Shown here piece by piece: positions 1 to 11,108 of a stretch of 64,000 nt of DNA. The notes under the pieces were generated by a model. The model was not told where the DNA came from. It saw only the letters and a list, made by a program, of their open reading frames with translations, and made no database searches. The position numbers were made by a program, and so were the translations under genes. Position 1 is the stretch's first letter, and each line of letters begins with the position of its first letter. Origin of the DNA: Macrostomum hystrix (taxonomy: Eukaryota > Platyhelminthes > Macrostomidae); assembly GCA_950097015.1 (NCBI GenBank), contig CATNEN010000001.1, positions 16,744,501-16,808,500 on the forward strand, read 5' to 3'.

Positions 1-416
1 TTTCTTAGAAATCAAAAGCTAGTTTTCTTAGAAATCAAAAGCTAGTTTTCTTAGAAATCAAAAGCTAGTTTTCTAAGAAACCAAAAGCTGGTTTTCTTAG
101 AAATCAAAAGCTAGTTTTCTTAGAAATCAAAAGCTAGTTTTCTTAGAAATCAAAAGCTTTAGAAATCAAAAGCCTTGGAAATCAAAAGCTAGTTTTCTTA
201 GAAATCAAAAGCCTTGGAAATCAAAAGCTAGTTTTCTTAGAAATCAAAAGCCTTAGAAATCAAAAGCCTTGGAAATCAAAAGCCTTGGAAATCAAAAGCT
301 TGTTTTCTTAGAAATCAAAAGCCTTAAAAATCAAAAGCTAGTTTTCTTAGAAATCAAAAGCTAGTTTTCTTAGAAATCAAAAGCTAGTTTTCTTAATAAT
401 CAAAAGCTTGTTTTCT
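1..416. repeat. 22-bp-class minisatellite (core ttcttagaaatcaaaagc)
   Basis: About 20 imperfect tandem copies built on ttcttagaaatcaaaagc, with shortened variants that lose the ctagtt linker. Stray single copies recur at about 735-790. It lies upstream of the first visible exon at 845, so it is most likely inside an intron of the gene that ends at 5679. Confidence 0.9.
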
Positions 417-844
417 TCATCATCTGACAGCTTTTTCTTGGAAATGTAAGGATTGCTCTTCTGAAAATAATCAGGTTTCCTTCTTAGATATCATCAGATA
501 GTTTTATCTAAAAAGCAACGGGTAGCTTTCCGAAATATCAGAATTTAGGCATTTTCGAAATAAAAAAAACCTACATTTTTTACAAGTCTAGAATTCAGCA
601 CGCTGGTTAACAGGAAAGTTATAATAACTATATAGTGATAATAAGTCTTGACCTGACTATTTTGGTCAATCTAAGTGGTATATTTATTAGGCCTCAGTAG
701 GGAGTGTTTTTAATGAAGTCCAAAGAATAGTACGAAAGTTTCTTAGAAATGAATCGGAGTTTTCTTAGAAATGAAATGCAGCAACGGTTTTCCTAGAATT
801 TTAAAAGATCCAAATTACCTCTCTGCCCTTGTGAATATTGTCAG

Positions 845-3800
845 GCTGGCTCCAACGGCAAGGAGCCCATCGATGACTGCCTGCTAGAGGGCTTCTGCAT
901 CGAACCAATGAGCGCCGAACAAATTGCTAAGAAACGAAATCAGAAAACTAGAAGTTCTGCTTTTAGTAGTCGCCTGGGTTTGCCAGCCACCCCTATGTTT
1001 GTCCGGTCCGTGTTTACTGTACTTGCCGAATCGCCTCTGACCTCCAGTGTGCCACTGATTCCAGTCGATGATGCCGAATACTCAGTTCGCTGCCTCTGCG
1101 ACCAGTCAAACACTGATTGGGCTAGATTTGTTGATTCTAATCCAACTCTGTTGCTACGGGCCGATGCCTGCCTACCAACTGATAGCGAGCTGGAGGCTCT
1201 GCCCTACACTCACCTGGCTAGCAAGGCTGACGAGAGGAGGCGATCGCTGAGGGCTCTGTCCAAAGCTGCCGAGAATACGGCCATGATGAATACCAGGGTC
1301 AACTGGTCCGAGTGAGTTCTTTTAGTGTGCTATTGACTACACGGATTTCCCTTGTCTGTCTTTACCTAATGATTAAGTTCTGATCTCCGGGATTTCCCTA
1401 ATCTGTGTTTAACTCGGGATTGGGATTTCCGTAATATGTGTTTAACCAAGGAATTCGAGGATTTCCTTGCCCGTCTTAAACTATGCATTGGAATTTCGTT
1501 AATCTGAATTAGGGATTAGAAATTCTCTAATCTGTTTTTAACTTAAGATTTAGGTTTTTCCTAATTTGTCTTAAACCTAGGGACTGGGATTTCTGTAATC
1601 TGTCTTTAACTAAGGATTGGGATGTCCCTAATCTGTCTCTAACCTAAGGATTGGGATTTCCCTAATCTGTCTCTAACCTAAGGATTGGGATTTCCCTAAT
1701 CTGTCTCTAACCTAGGGATTGGGGTTTCCCTAATCTGTCTCTAACCTAGGGATTGGGGTTTCCCTAATCTGTCTCTAACCTAGGGATTGGGGTTTCCCTA
1801 ATCTGTCTCTAACCTAGGGATTGGGATTTCCCTAATCTGTCTCTAACCTAGGGATTGGGATTTCCCTAATCTGTCTCTAACCTAGGGATTGGGGTTTCCC
1901 TAATCTGTCTCTAACCTAGGGATTGGGGTTTCCCTAATCTGTCTCTAACCTAGGGATTGGGATTTCCCTAATCTGTCTCTAACCTAGGGATTGGGATTTC
2001 CCTAATCTGTCTCTAACCTAGGGATTGGGGTTTCCCTAATCTGTCTCTAACCTAGGGATTGGGATTTCCCTAATCTGTCTCTAACCTTAGGATTGGGATT
2101 TCCCAAATCTATCTGTCTCTAACCTAGGGATTGGGATTTCCCTAATCTGTCTCTAACCTTAGGATTGGGATTTCCCAAATCTATCTGTCTCTAACCTAGG
2201 GATTGGGATTTCCCTAATCTGTCTCTAACCTAGGGATTGGGATTTCCCTAATCTGTCTCTAACCTAGGGATTGGGATTTCCCTAATCTGTCTCTAACCTA
2301 GGGACTGGGATTTCTGTAATCTGTCTTTAACTAAGGATTGGGATGTCCCTAATCTGTCTCTAACCTAGGGATTGGGATTTCCCTAATCTGTCTCTAACCT
2401 TGGGATTGGGATTTCCCTAATCTGTCTCTAACCTAGGGATTGGGTTTCCCTAATCTGTCTCTAACCTAGGGATTGGGTTTTCCCTAATCTGTCTCTAACC
2501 TAGGGATTGGGTTTTCCCTAATCTGTCTCTAACCTAGGGATTGGGTTTTCCCTAATCTGTCTCTAACCTAGGGATTGGGTTTTCCCTAATCTGTCTCTAA
2601 CCTAGGGATTGGGTTTTCCCTAATCTGTCTTTAACCTAGGGACTAGGGTTTTCCTAATCTGACTTATCATGTGTTTCAGAGTTATCAACATTTCACTAAA
2701 CCGTCTGTAGCGGCTGTAGGCTAGGTAGGTGTTCTAGCGTCGGACTCGCCACTTGAAGGTCGGGGGTTCGAGTCCTGACTCCACTGGAAACAAAATTGTA
2801 TCCTTTAGCAAGACTTTAAACTCTGCTTAGCTCCGTGTTTGTGGCGGGTGCTATCAATAATAAATAATAAAATCAACTAGCTCATATTTCCCTAATTCCC
2901 TCTAGGCAGCTGTGCATTCTCGGCCAGCGTTGCGTCAAAGCCAAACGCGACAGAAGCGTGTTTCGTCGCCTCCGAGTAGCTCCGTCTCGCACTGGCGCCT
3001 GCGTATGTCTGCTGTTCGGCTACTGGCCCAAGACTGGCCGGCTGGTGCAGCTGTTGCCTGCGGACTCCAGCGCGGCACTGCTCTCACTGTCCAATTTCTA
3101 CTTGGACTGTTGTTCGGCTAGGTGAGTGGATAGATTTCTGAATAACTGTGTTATTGGGATTTCCCTAAACTGTCTAATCCCAGTGATTTAGAGTTATTGG
3201 GATTTCCCTAAACTGTCTAATCTCAGTGATTCAGAGTAATTGGGATTTCCCTAAACTGTCTAATTCCAGTGATTCAGAGTAATTGGGATTTCCCTAAACT
3301 GTCTAATTCCAGTGATTCAGAGTAATTGGGATTTCCCTAAACTGTCTAATTCCAGTGATTCAGAGTTATTGGGATTTCCCTAAACTGTCTAATTCCAGTG
3401 ATTCAGAGTAATTGGGATTTCCCTAAACTGTCTAATTCCAGTGATTCAGAGTTATTGGGATTTCCCTAAACTGTCTAATTCCAGTGATTCAGAGTAATTG
3501 GGATTTCCCTAAACTGTCTAATTCCAGTGATTCAGAGTAATTGGGATTTCCCTAAACTGTCTAATTCCAGTGATTCAGAGTTATTGGGATTTCCCTAAAC
3601 TGTCTAATTCCAGTGATTCAGAGTAATTGGGATTTCCCTAATCTGTCTTATCCCAGTGATTCAGAGTAATTGGGATTTCCCTAAACTGTCTAATTCCAGT
3701 GATTCAGAGTTATTGGGATTTCCCTAAACTGTCTAATTCCAGTGATTCAGAGTAACTGGGATTTCCCTAAACTGTCTAATTCCAGTGATTCAGAGTAATT

Positions 3801-5679
3801 GGGATTTCCCTAAACTGTTTGATCCCAGTGATTTAGAGTTATTGGGATTTCCCTAAACTGTCAAATCCCAGGGATTCAGAGTAATTGGGATTTCCCTAAA
3901 CTGTTTGATCCCAGTGATTTAGAGTTATTGGGATTTCCCTAAACTGTCTTTTACATTCAGTGAAATTCATTCAGAAATTTTTATCTATTCTGATGTACAG
4001 CTACAGCGATTGCGCTGAGCGTCTAAATGCGGTGTACAGCTGTTAAGTTCATGGACTGTTGGTAAAGGACTGTTGGTTGGTCCATGGACTGTTAGTTAAG
4101 AAAATCGAAATCAGACATTTTTCCGAAATCATATCCATACTTCCCGAATCCCCAACTCTCCCCTCCGCAGAGACAACCTGGCTGATAAGAGCGGCACCGG
4201 AGGTCACGGCGCTGGTGGCAGAGTTGGCGAGACGGCTGAAGTCCTGCTCAGACTGCTAGCCAGGCCGCTGCTGCTCATGCCCGCTGATCGGCGGTTTCGC
4301 CTGCGTCAGGACGGAGCTCCCGTCACCGTGGCCAGACTGCTTCGCGTGCTGGCCGATTTTCTGGCAGCTCCTGCCACCAGCGGCTCGCCTGTTGAACATT
4401 TGAGAGGCCTGGCAAAACTGCTTGGCGTAGCCTGCGAACGGACAGTCAACAGGATGTGCAGTTTGGTGAGTAGGATGAAAAATCCTATTGTTCCATTCCC
4501 AGATCCTCAAATTGCCCATTCTTTGTATCCCCAACCATCAAATTGTAGACCCTTGAAATTCCTAATCCATAAACTGTACATCCTTTAAACTCCAGATCCT
4601 AAAGTTGTACATGTTTCTAATCCAACATCTTTAAATTTCCCATCCAAGTTTTCAAACCGTATGTCCCTAAAGTCCCAGATCCTCATATTGTAGATCCCTA
4701 AAGTCCCAGATCCTCATATTGTAGATCTCTAAAATCGCAGATCCTCATATTGTAGATCCTTAAAGTCATAGATCCTCATTTTGAACCTGCCCAAAATCCT
4801 AGATCCCTGAATTTCGCATCCTTCGAATCGCGAATCCTAATCGTATCGAGAGTTCCTCAAATCCCCATCACCAGCTTACATCCTACTGGCCCCCAAATCC
4901 CTACTCAGACTCTCGGTCAGGCGGCCCAGGACGATATCGGCGCCGTCCTGAGCTGCCTGTCGCCCAGCGGTCGCCCCCGCCGCGGCATCGCCAGCCCACT
5001 GCGTCCCGCCGGCGGCCGTCCGTCGGGTCCTCGCCTGGCCGTGGACCCGAGCATCGGCGTCAGCCTCGCCAGTGTCCGGTCGTTCATGTCTGACTACCTG
5101 ACGGAGCGTCAGGCCAATCCGGCTCTGGCTTTCAAAGCTATGCTCAAGATTCGCTATCACGATGTCTATTACAATCTGACCGCGGCCTCAGAGGCCAGGG
5201 AGCTGCGGCTGGCGCGGATGCAGGCTCGCCTGGTTACCAACGAGACAGCCAGCGCCTTCAGCTGCAGAACCAGCTGCATCCTGCGCCTCCACTCTCGCAC
5301 ACTGGCTAAGCGTAGGAGCTGCAGGCTGTCCGCTGCACCTACTCAGTCTTCTTCTTCTACTACTAGCGTTGCTAGGCGACAATCGGCGACCGTCAAGAAG
5401 CTGCCACTGGCTCCCAGTTTCAACGACGCCAAAGAGAATCAATCGTTGTTCAATGAAGAGGCCGCGTTGAAGCTGGCGGTTTCAACGGCTCTAGCCGGCG
5501 TTGGCTGCGCCGAAGATATCGGCATGGCCGACCAGTTGAAGCTTCTGGCATCGGCTGTGCTCAGCTCCGGCCTGCTGCCGCAGTCTGCCGGGGCGTCGCC
5601 TGGCAAGCGGATTCGTGACGCCGTCAGTATGCAGCTGGCCGCGTTGATGGCTATGAGGGGAGGGCTGCAGCCGCGCTGA
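845..5679 (+). CDS. Unrecognised protein, C-terminal 582 residues (four exons visible, 5' end outside the window)
   Basis: I do not recognise this family. Exons are 845-1311, 2906-3121, 4171-4465 and 4909-5679 (stop TGA). Every junction is GT-AG and the phases agree: phase 2, phase 2, then phase 0. The spliced product in the window is 582 residues. There is no signal peptide or membrane segment. The first exon is acidic to neutral and ends with RVNWSE. The second and third exons are Leu/Arg-rich and probably helical, including an LLRLLARPLLLMPADRRF stretch. The last exon has an Arg/Gly/Pro-rich linker, then a segment around SFMSDYLTERQANPALAFKA and a Ser/Thr-rich region before a final helical part. 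The first Met in the first visible exon (908) is unlikely to be the start, because the frame is open back to the acceptor at 844. Introns 1 and 2 are filled by two different minisatellites that share a core. The exon model is well supported by phase; the function is unknown. Confidence 0.65.
1390..2662. repeat. Intronic minisatellite, about 32-bp unit (core gggatttccctaatctgtct)
   Basis: Roughly 40 tandem copies of a unit of about 32 bp whose core is gggatttccctaatctgtct followed by ctaaccta. The array occupies most of the intron 1312-2905 of the gene ending at 5679. The units are very homogeneous in the middle and decay at both edges. Confidence 0.95.
2707..2870 (+). mobile_element. tRNA-derived SINE (second family), intronic
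   Basis: It contains an RNA polymerase III B box, ggttcgagtcc, at about 2767, preceded by an A-box-like taggtaggtgttctagcg. A non-tRNA body with ttagcaagactttaa follows and ends in taaataataa. The arrangement of a tRNA-like head and an AT-rich tail is that of a SINE. Its sequence differs from the commoner SINE family found elsewhere in this window. It lies between the minisatellite and the exon at 2906. Confidence 0.6.
3149..3949. repeat. Intronic minisatellite, about 43-bp unit (core attgggatttccctaaactg)
   Basis: About 18 copies of a unit of about 43 bp. The core attgggatttccctaaactg is followed by tctaattccagtgattcag. The array fills the intron 3122-4170. The first 16-20 bases of the unit match the core of the different minisatellite in the preceding intron of the same gene. 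Confidence 0.95.
4590..4840. repeat. Degenerate intronic repeat, about 31 bp (gatcctcatattgtagatcc)
   Basis: Several decayed copies built on gatcctcatattgtagatcc plus ctaaagtcc, within the intron 4466-4908. It is weaker than the neighbouring arrays. Confidence 0.7.
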
Positions 5680-5708
5680 ACCTCGTGACTGCCGCGACTA
5701 TATTGTAC

Positions 5709-5985
5709 GTATTCAACCATCGGCTTCAAACATCAGCTTCAACCATCAGCTTCAACCATCGGCTTCAACCATCAGCTTCAACCATCAGCTTCAACCATCG
5801 GCTTCAACAATCAGCTTCAACCATCAGCTTCAACCATCAGCTTCAACCATCAGCTTCAACCAATCAGCTTCAACCATCAGCTTCAGCCATTGGCTTCAAC
5901 CATCAGCTTCAACCATCAGCTTCAACCAATCAGCTTCAACCATCAGCTTCAACCAATCAGCTTCAACCATCAGCTTTCGGTCATC
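5709..5985. repeat. 12/13-bp minisatellite (cttcaaccatca)
   Basis: More than 20 copies of cttcaaccatca, with variants (cggc, caatcag), start about 30 bp after the stop codon at 5679. It probably lies in the 3' UTR of the upstream gene. Confidence 0.95.
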
Positions 5986-6029
5986 GTCCTAATCAGATTT
6001 TTTAGAGTCTTCTGTAATCGCATTTCAAG

Positions 6030-6350
6030 ATCTAGTTCAGTGTATGACCATTCTAGTTCAGTGTATGATCATTCTAGTTCAGTGTATGATCATTCTAGTT
6101 CAGTGTATGATCATTCTAGTTCAGTGTATGATCATTCAAGTTCAGTGTATGACCATTCTAGTTCAGTTTATGATCATTCTAGTTCAGTGTATGATCATTC
6201 TAGTTCAGTGTATGATCATTCTAGTTCAGTGTATGATCATTCAAGTTCAGTGTATGACCATTCTAGTTCAGTTTATGATCATTCTAGTTCAGTTTATGAT
6301 CATTCTAGTTCAGTGTATGATCATTCTAGTTCAGTGTATGATCATGCTAG
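6030..6350. repeat. 21-bp minisatellite (ttctagttcagtgtatgatc)
   Basis: About 15 copies of a 21-bp unit, ttctagttcagtgtatgatc plus one base. Because 21 is a multiple of three it stays open in several frames (SSSVYDH repeats), but nothing suggests it is translated. A poly(A) signal aataaa follows at about 6538 on the + strand. Confidence 0.95.
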
Positions 6351-6741
6351 TTTAATGTGGTCATTCAAGCTACTACTAGTAGTTTAATTTATGAACTAAG
6401 CAATTTTTTAGCAAAATTATTGCTTGTAATTTGTCCTCTATTGTCTATTGTACTAAAATGGTGCTGCTTTTATTTTTAATTGTAAAATTTGTTATAATAA
6501 CTGTAACTTTTTATTGCGCATTTATACAAAATTTACAAATAAATCTAACTAAAAAACGTGTTGCAGTTAAATTTCTGCTTAGCTAGTTATCAATTGCATA
6601 AATTTGGCGTTGGTTTCAATTGAAGATTTGCTACTTTCAATATTTCAGATTTAGGCACGGTTTATGCTGATGTTGGCAATTTCACAAACACTAAATCTTT
6701 CAGAGGCCAAACTCTTGTTCTAAAGGCAGTGTAGTCTCAGC

Positions 6742-9528
6742 ATGCTTGCACCGGATGTGGCAGATAAGGTTCGCCAGCTGTTGGACACCCTGGACCCATT
6801 GGATCTGGCCGATATTGCAGCTACCTCCTGTGGCAACGCAGTGCAGTGCAATGGAAAAAATGGTTAGACTTTTTGTGTAGATAAAATTTTAGTTGTTATT
6901 TGCCTTACTTGACTACTGAACAACTTATTTTAGTAGTGTTGTAAGGAACTTGCTCCTAATAAAAGTAGGAAAAGTACATATCTTGTTTCTAAGAACTTAG
7001 TGGATATACTGATGAGATTCTTATGTTTTAACCTAACATAATGGTTGATATTCACACGTTTTTCTAATTTTTCGGTGAGATTCTCATGTTTTTCTAATCT
7101 ATAAGTGAGATTCTCATGCCTTTTTTTCTAAATCTATGGGTGAGATTCCTATCTTTTTTCTAAATCTATGGGTGAGATTCCTATCTTTTTTCTAAATCTA
7201 TGGGTGAGATTCATCTCTTTTTCTAAATCTATATGTGCGATTCTTATCTTTTTTCTAAATCTATGGGTGAGATTCCTATCTTTTTTCTAAATCTATGGGT
7301 GAGATTCCTATCTTTTTTCCAAATCTATGGGTGAGATTCTTATCCTTTTTCCAAATCTATGGGTGAGATTCTTATCCTTTTTCCAAATCTATGGGTGAGA
7401 TTCTTATCCTTTTTCCAAATCTATGGGTGACATTCTTATCTCTTTTTTCCAAATCTATGGGTGAGATTCTTATCTCTTTTTTCTAAATCTATATGTGAGA
7501 TTCTTATCTTTTTTTCCAAATCTATGGGTGACATTCTTATCCTTTTTCCAAATCTATGGGTGAGATTCTTATCTCTTTTTTCCAAATCTATGGGTGAGAT
7601 TCTTATCCTTTTTCCAAATCTATGGGTGAGATTCTTATCTCTTTTTTCCAAATCTATGGGTGAGATTCTTATCTCTTTTTTCTAAATCTATGGGTGAGAT
7701 TCTTATCTCTTTTTTCTAAATCTATATGTGAGATTCTTATCTTTTTTTCCAAATCTATGGGTGAGATTCTTATCTCTTTTTTCCAAATCTATGGGTGAGA
7801 TTCTTATCTTTTTTTCCAAATCTATGGGTGAGATTCTTATCCTTTTTCCAAATCTATGGGTGAGATTCTTATCCTTTTTCCAAATCTATGGGTGACATTC
7901 TTATCTCTTTTTTCCAAATCTATGGGTGAGATTCTTATCTCTTTTTTCTAAATCTATGGGTGAGATTCTTATCTCTTTTTTCTAAATCTATATGTGAGAT
8001 TCTTATCTTTTTTTCCAAATCTATGGGTGAGATTCTTATCCTTTTTCCAAATCTATGGGTGAGATTCTTATCTCTTTTTTCCAAATCTATGGGTGAGATT
8101 CTTATCTTTTTTTTCTAAATCTATATGTGAGATTCTTATCTTTTTTTCCAAATCTATGGGTGACATTCTTATCCTTTTTCCAAATCTATGGGTGAGATTC
8201 TTATCTCTTTTTTCCAAATCTATGGGTGAGATTCTTATCCTTTTTCCAAATCTATGGGTGAGATTCTTATCTCTTTTTTCCAAATCTATGGGTGACATTC
8301 TTATCCTTTTTCCAAATCTATGGGTGAGATTCTTATCTCTTTTTTCCAAATCTATGGGTGAGATTCTTATCCTTTTTCCAAATCTATGGGTGAGATTCTT
8401 ATCTCTTTTTTCTAAATCTATATGTGAGATTCTTATCTTTTTTTCCAAATCTATGGGTGAGATTCTTATCTTTTTTCCAAATCTATGGGTGAGATTCTTA
8501 TCTTTTTTTTCCAAATCTATGGGTGAGATTCTTATCTCTTTTTTCCAAATCTATGGGTGAGATTCTTATCTCTTTTTTCCAAATCTATGGGTGAGATTCT
8601 TATCTCTTTTTTCTAAATCTATGGGTGAGATTCTTATCTTTTTTTCCAAATCTATGGGTGAGATTCTTATCTCTTTTTTCCAAATCTATGGGTGAGATTC
8701 TTATCTTTTTTTCCAAATCTATGGGTGAGATTCTTATCTCTTTTTTTAATCTATATGTGAGATTCTTATCTTTTTTTCTAAATCTATGGGTGAGATTCTT
8801 ATCTCTATTTTCTAAATCTATATGTGAGATTCTTATCTCTTTTTTCTAAATCTATATGTGAGATTCTTATCTCTTTTTTCTAAATCTATGGGTGAGATTC
8901 TTATCTCTTTTTCTAAATCTATGGGTGAGATTCTCATGTCTATCTCCGAATCTCTAGGTGAGATTCTCATGTCTATCTCCTAATCTCTAGGTGAGATTCT
9001 CATGTCTATCTCCGAATCTCTAGGTGAGATTCTCATGTCTATCTCCTAATCTCTGAGTGAGATTCTCATGTTTTACTCCGAACCTATGGATGAGATTCTC
9101 ATCTTTGAGTAAGATTCTTGGATACATTTTTTAATTAGATTCCCAAGGCGAAATTGAGTATATACTCCAGTCTCACAATGTCATTCCCACACCAGACTAC
9201 ATTCGGGTCATTCTGGCCTACCACTCATCGGCGGCTGAAATTTTGGCCAGACGCAAACTGAAACGCGAATACCTGATCAAGTACCTGTGGTCCTGCAACC
9301 TGGCCGTGTCACTGTCCCTGTCCAAAACTGAGGCCGTTGTTAGACTGCTCAACCACTGGCGGCTTGATGAACAGGCTGCAAGGCAGCAGGCAGGAGCGTT
9401 TCCTCAGCTTCAGCAGCCGCAGCAGAGGTTGGAGCAGCAGAGGCGTCATTTAGGGACCTCTCTGCATCAGTCACAAGACCAGGTAAGTAGTTTTGTCCTT
9501 TTGATTTCACTAGCTCTATGTCTTTCTG

Positions 9529-9571
<43 letters not shown>

Positions 9572-10250
9572 TTTCTGGGTGTCTGTCTGTCTGTCTGTCT
9601 GTCTGCTCTGGGTGTCTGTCTCTCTGTCTGTCTGTCTGTCTGTCTGTATGTCTAGCCAATGCACAACCCGCCCGCAGGCCAGCTCGCACTCAGCAGACGA
9701 CTCCTCCCAGCCGGTCGATCCGGAGCTTCGCGACTTCCTCGCCCGCCTGTCGCGCGCCTTCGCCGAGTTCTTTTTCTCGGCCTACCAGTCGCCAACCGGA
9801 GTGCCGCCAGCGGTTTTCGAGCCGAGCTGCGACTTCGTGGTTGAGCTGGGCGGGCCCGCCATGCCGCAGTCCAGTCCGCTCTATCGCGAGTCTCACCAAT
9901 CAGCCGACCTGGCCAGTCGCGGCCTTGCCGAGCTCCGGCGAGTCCACGACTTCCTCCTGCAGCCGAATCTTGTCAACGGCCTGAGCGCCGAGATGAGCAG
10001 CTTCGGTCTGGTTCGATTCCAGGCCGACTGCTCGCTGCACCAGTCGGCTGGGAACCGCATTGGCCTGGCCAGACTGCACTGCCTGCTGGCGCCTCGGCTG
10101 GCCGACGCTTCTGCCCCGGCAGCCACCGTCGGTCACGACTGCTACGCCGTCAGAGCGCTGAGGCTGCTGCTGTACTTGGAGAGCGCCGGTGTGCCCAGAT
10201 TTCTTAGTCGAGGCCTGCCGCCACAGGAGACTAGGCCGGCCATTCAATGA
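6742..10250 (+). CDS. C3orf38-like (DUF4518 family) protein, three exons, 345 aa
   Basis: Exons are 6742-6862, 9139-9482 and 9678-10250 (stop TGA). The first intron joins at phase 1 (G|AT gives Asp) and the second at phase 0. The 345-residue product is close to the length I recall for human C3orf38 (329 aa). The N-terminal helix LLDTLDPLDLADIA, the ARRKLKREYLIKYLW helix at about residue 75, the segment FAEFFFSAYQSP and the NTF2-like C-terminal part (NLVNGLSAEMSSFGLVRF, then LRLLLYLES) follow the order of conserved blocks in that family. The cellular role of the family is poorly known; human C3orf38 has been linked to apoptosis. The ATG at 6742 is the first in the open exon and is preceded by an AT-rich leader. 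Intron 1 carries a 2-kb minisatellite. Intron 2 is a (TGTC)n tract that stays open in frame. The assignment is from remembered family sequence, not a search. Confidence 0.65.
7060..9110. repeat. Intronic minisatellite, about 29-33-bp unit (aaatctatgggtgagattct)
   Basis: Around 65 tandem copies of aaatctatgggtgagattct followed by tatct and a variable T-run. The array fills intron 1 (6863-9138) of the C3orf38-like gene. Length variation is mainly in the T-tract. Toward the 3' edge the unit changes to ctccgaatctctaggtgaga variants. Every unit carries gggtgaga, a good match to a 5' splice site. Confidence 0.97.
9531..9652. repeat. (TGTC)n microsatellite in intron 2
   Basis: Interrupted (tgtc)n repeats fill most of the 195-bp intron 9483-9677 of the C3orf38-like gene. 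The intron is a multiple of three with no in-frame stop, so retention would insert 65 Ser/Leu/Cys/Val residues. Confidence 0.95.
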
Positions 10251-10327
10251 GCTGGGCCCAGGATCGTTAAAAGTTTAGTCCGTTAACTTTCCGTTACTTT
10301 TAATAGTTAATTTTTTATTTTTCTATT

Positions 10328-10730
10328 TTTCGCAAAAGCATAATAATAATCATAATAATGATAATAATAATTGCAGGAGGGCTGCGGGCAATGACACATA
10401 ATTTGGTGACACTGGACCCGCAGCCAGCGAGGCGGCAATTCTGCCCCTTTCGCTGAGCACACACGCAGACAGATGCCGTACGCAGGCACACGCTCACACA
10501 GGTGTGTACATCTGCCCTGACTTTCTCATCGTCAGGCAGTGTACACTCTCACTGTGCCTTGGAGGTTGGCCCTCAAGGGCGTAAATTGCACGACAAGCCC
10601 CCAAGCCTTCTCTCCGCGGCTGCGCCCCAAATACGAAATCTGGCCTCGCCTTGGAATCGAACTTAGGGACCTTGGTGCGAGAGGCAACCGCGATAACCGC
10701 TCTGCCACGGACCCCTTTCGCAAAAGCATA
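10328..10730 (-). mobile_element. Full-length tRNA-derived SINE with 15-bp target site duplication
   Basis: The element reads on the - strand. Its tRNA-like head is at about 10715 (A-box region around ctctgcca/cgataaccgc, B-box region around ttggaatcgaac on the + strand). The body includes tgacgatgagaaagtcaggg on the - strand, and the (ATT)n tail ends near 10343. The flanking sequence tttcgcaaaagcata is repeated perfectly at 10328-10342 and 10716-10730, which marks the retrotransposition target site. This is the best preserved copy of the main SINE family in the window. Confidence 0.9.
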
Positions 10731-11108
10731 GTTTCCTGTCTTCTTTTTTAACGTTTAAAAAGTTAACGATTTACGATTTCCTTCCAAGGTGACGATTAAC
10801 TTTAACGTACTTGAAAAGTTAAGATTTTTAACGATGGCCCATTACTATTATCATTTAGATATATTGATTGACTCGCACCGATGTACAAAATATATTTAAT
10901 GAAATGGTTTACATTGTATTTTGTGATGCAGTTAAACTGTTTAGATACGTTTAGATATCTGTTTAACGTATTAAACTGTTTTTAAGAGTCAAGTCAAGTC
11001 ATATAGATTTCTCTAGCTTCTACGAGTTGTACATTTAAACTCGATACGCGATCGATATAATGCTGTGTCAATGTGTATGTTTGTGCCTGGCTGCTGTCAA
11101 TTGTCTCG
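10731..11108. other. Spacer with no recognised gene
   Basis: AT-rich spacer between the SINE and the next minisatellite. I see short direct repeats such as ttaacgattt and tttagatacgtttagatatc, but no supported gene. Confidence 0.5.

Noticed and set aside
8068-8560. ORFs of about 150 codons over the 30-bp minisatellite
   Set aside because: The array lies inside intron 1 of the C3orf38-like gene, bounded by phase-consistent splice sites.
1-9110. Possible CRISPR-like regularly spaced repeats
   Set aside because: The units are directly adjacent with no unique spacers, and the genome is animal; these are minisatellites.
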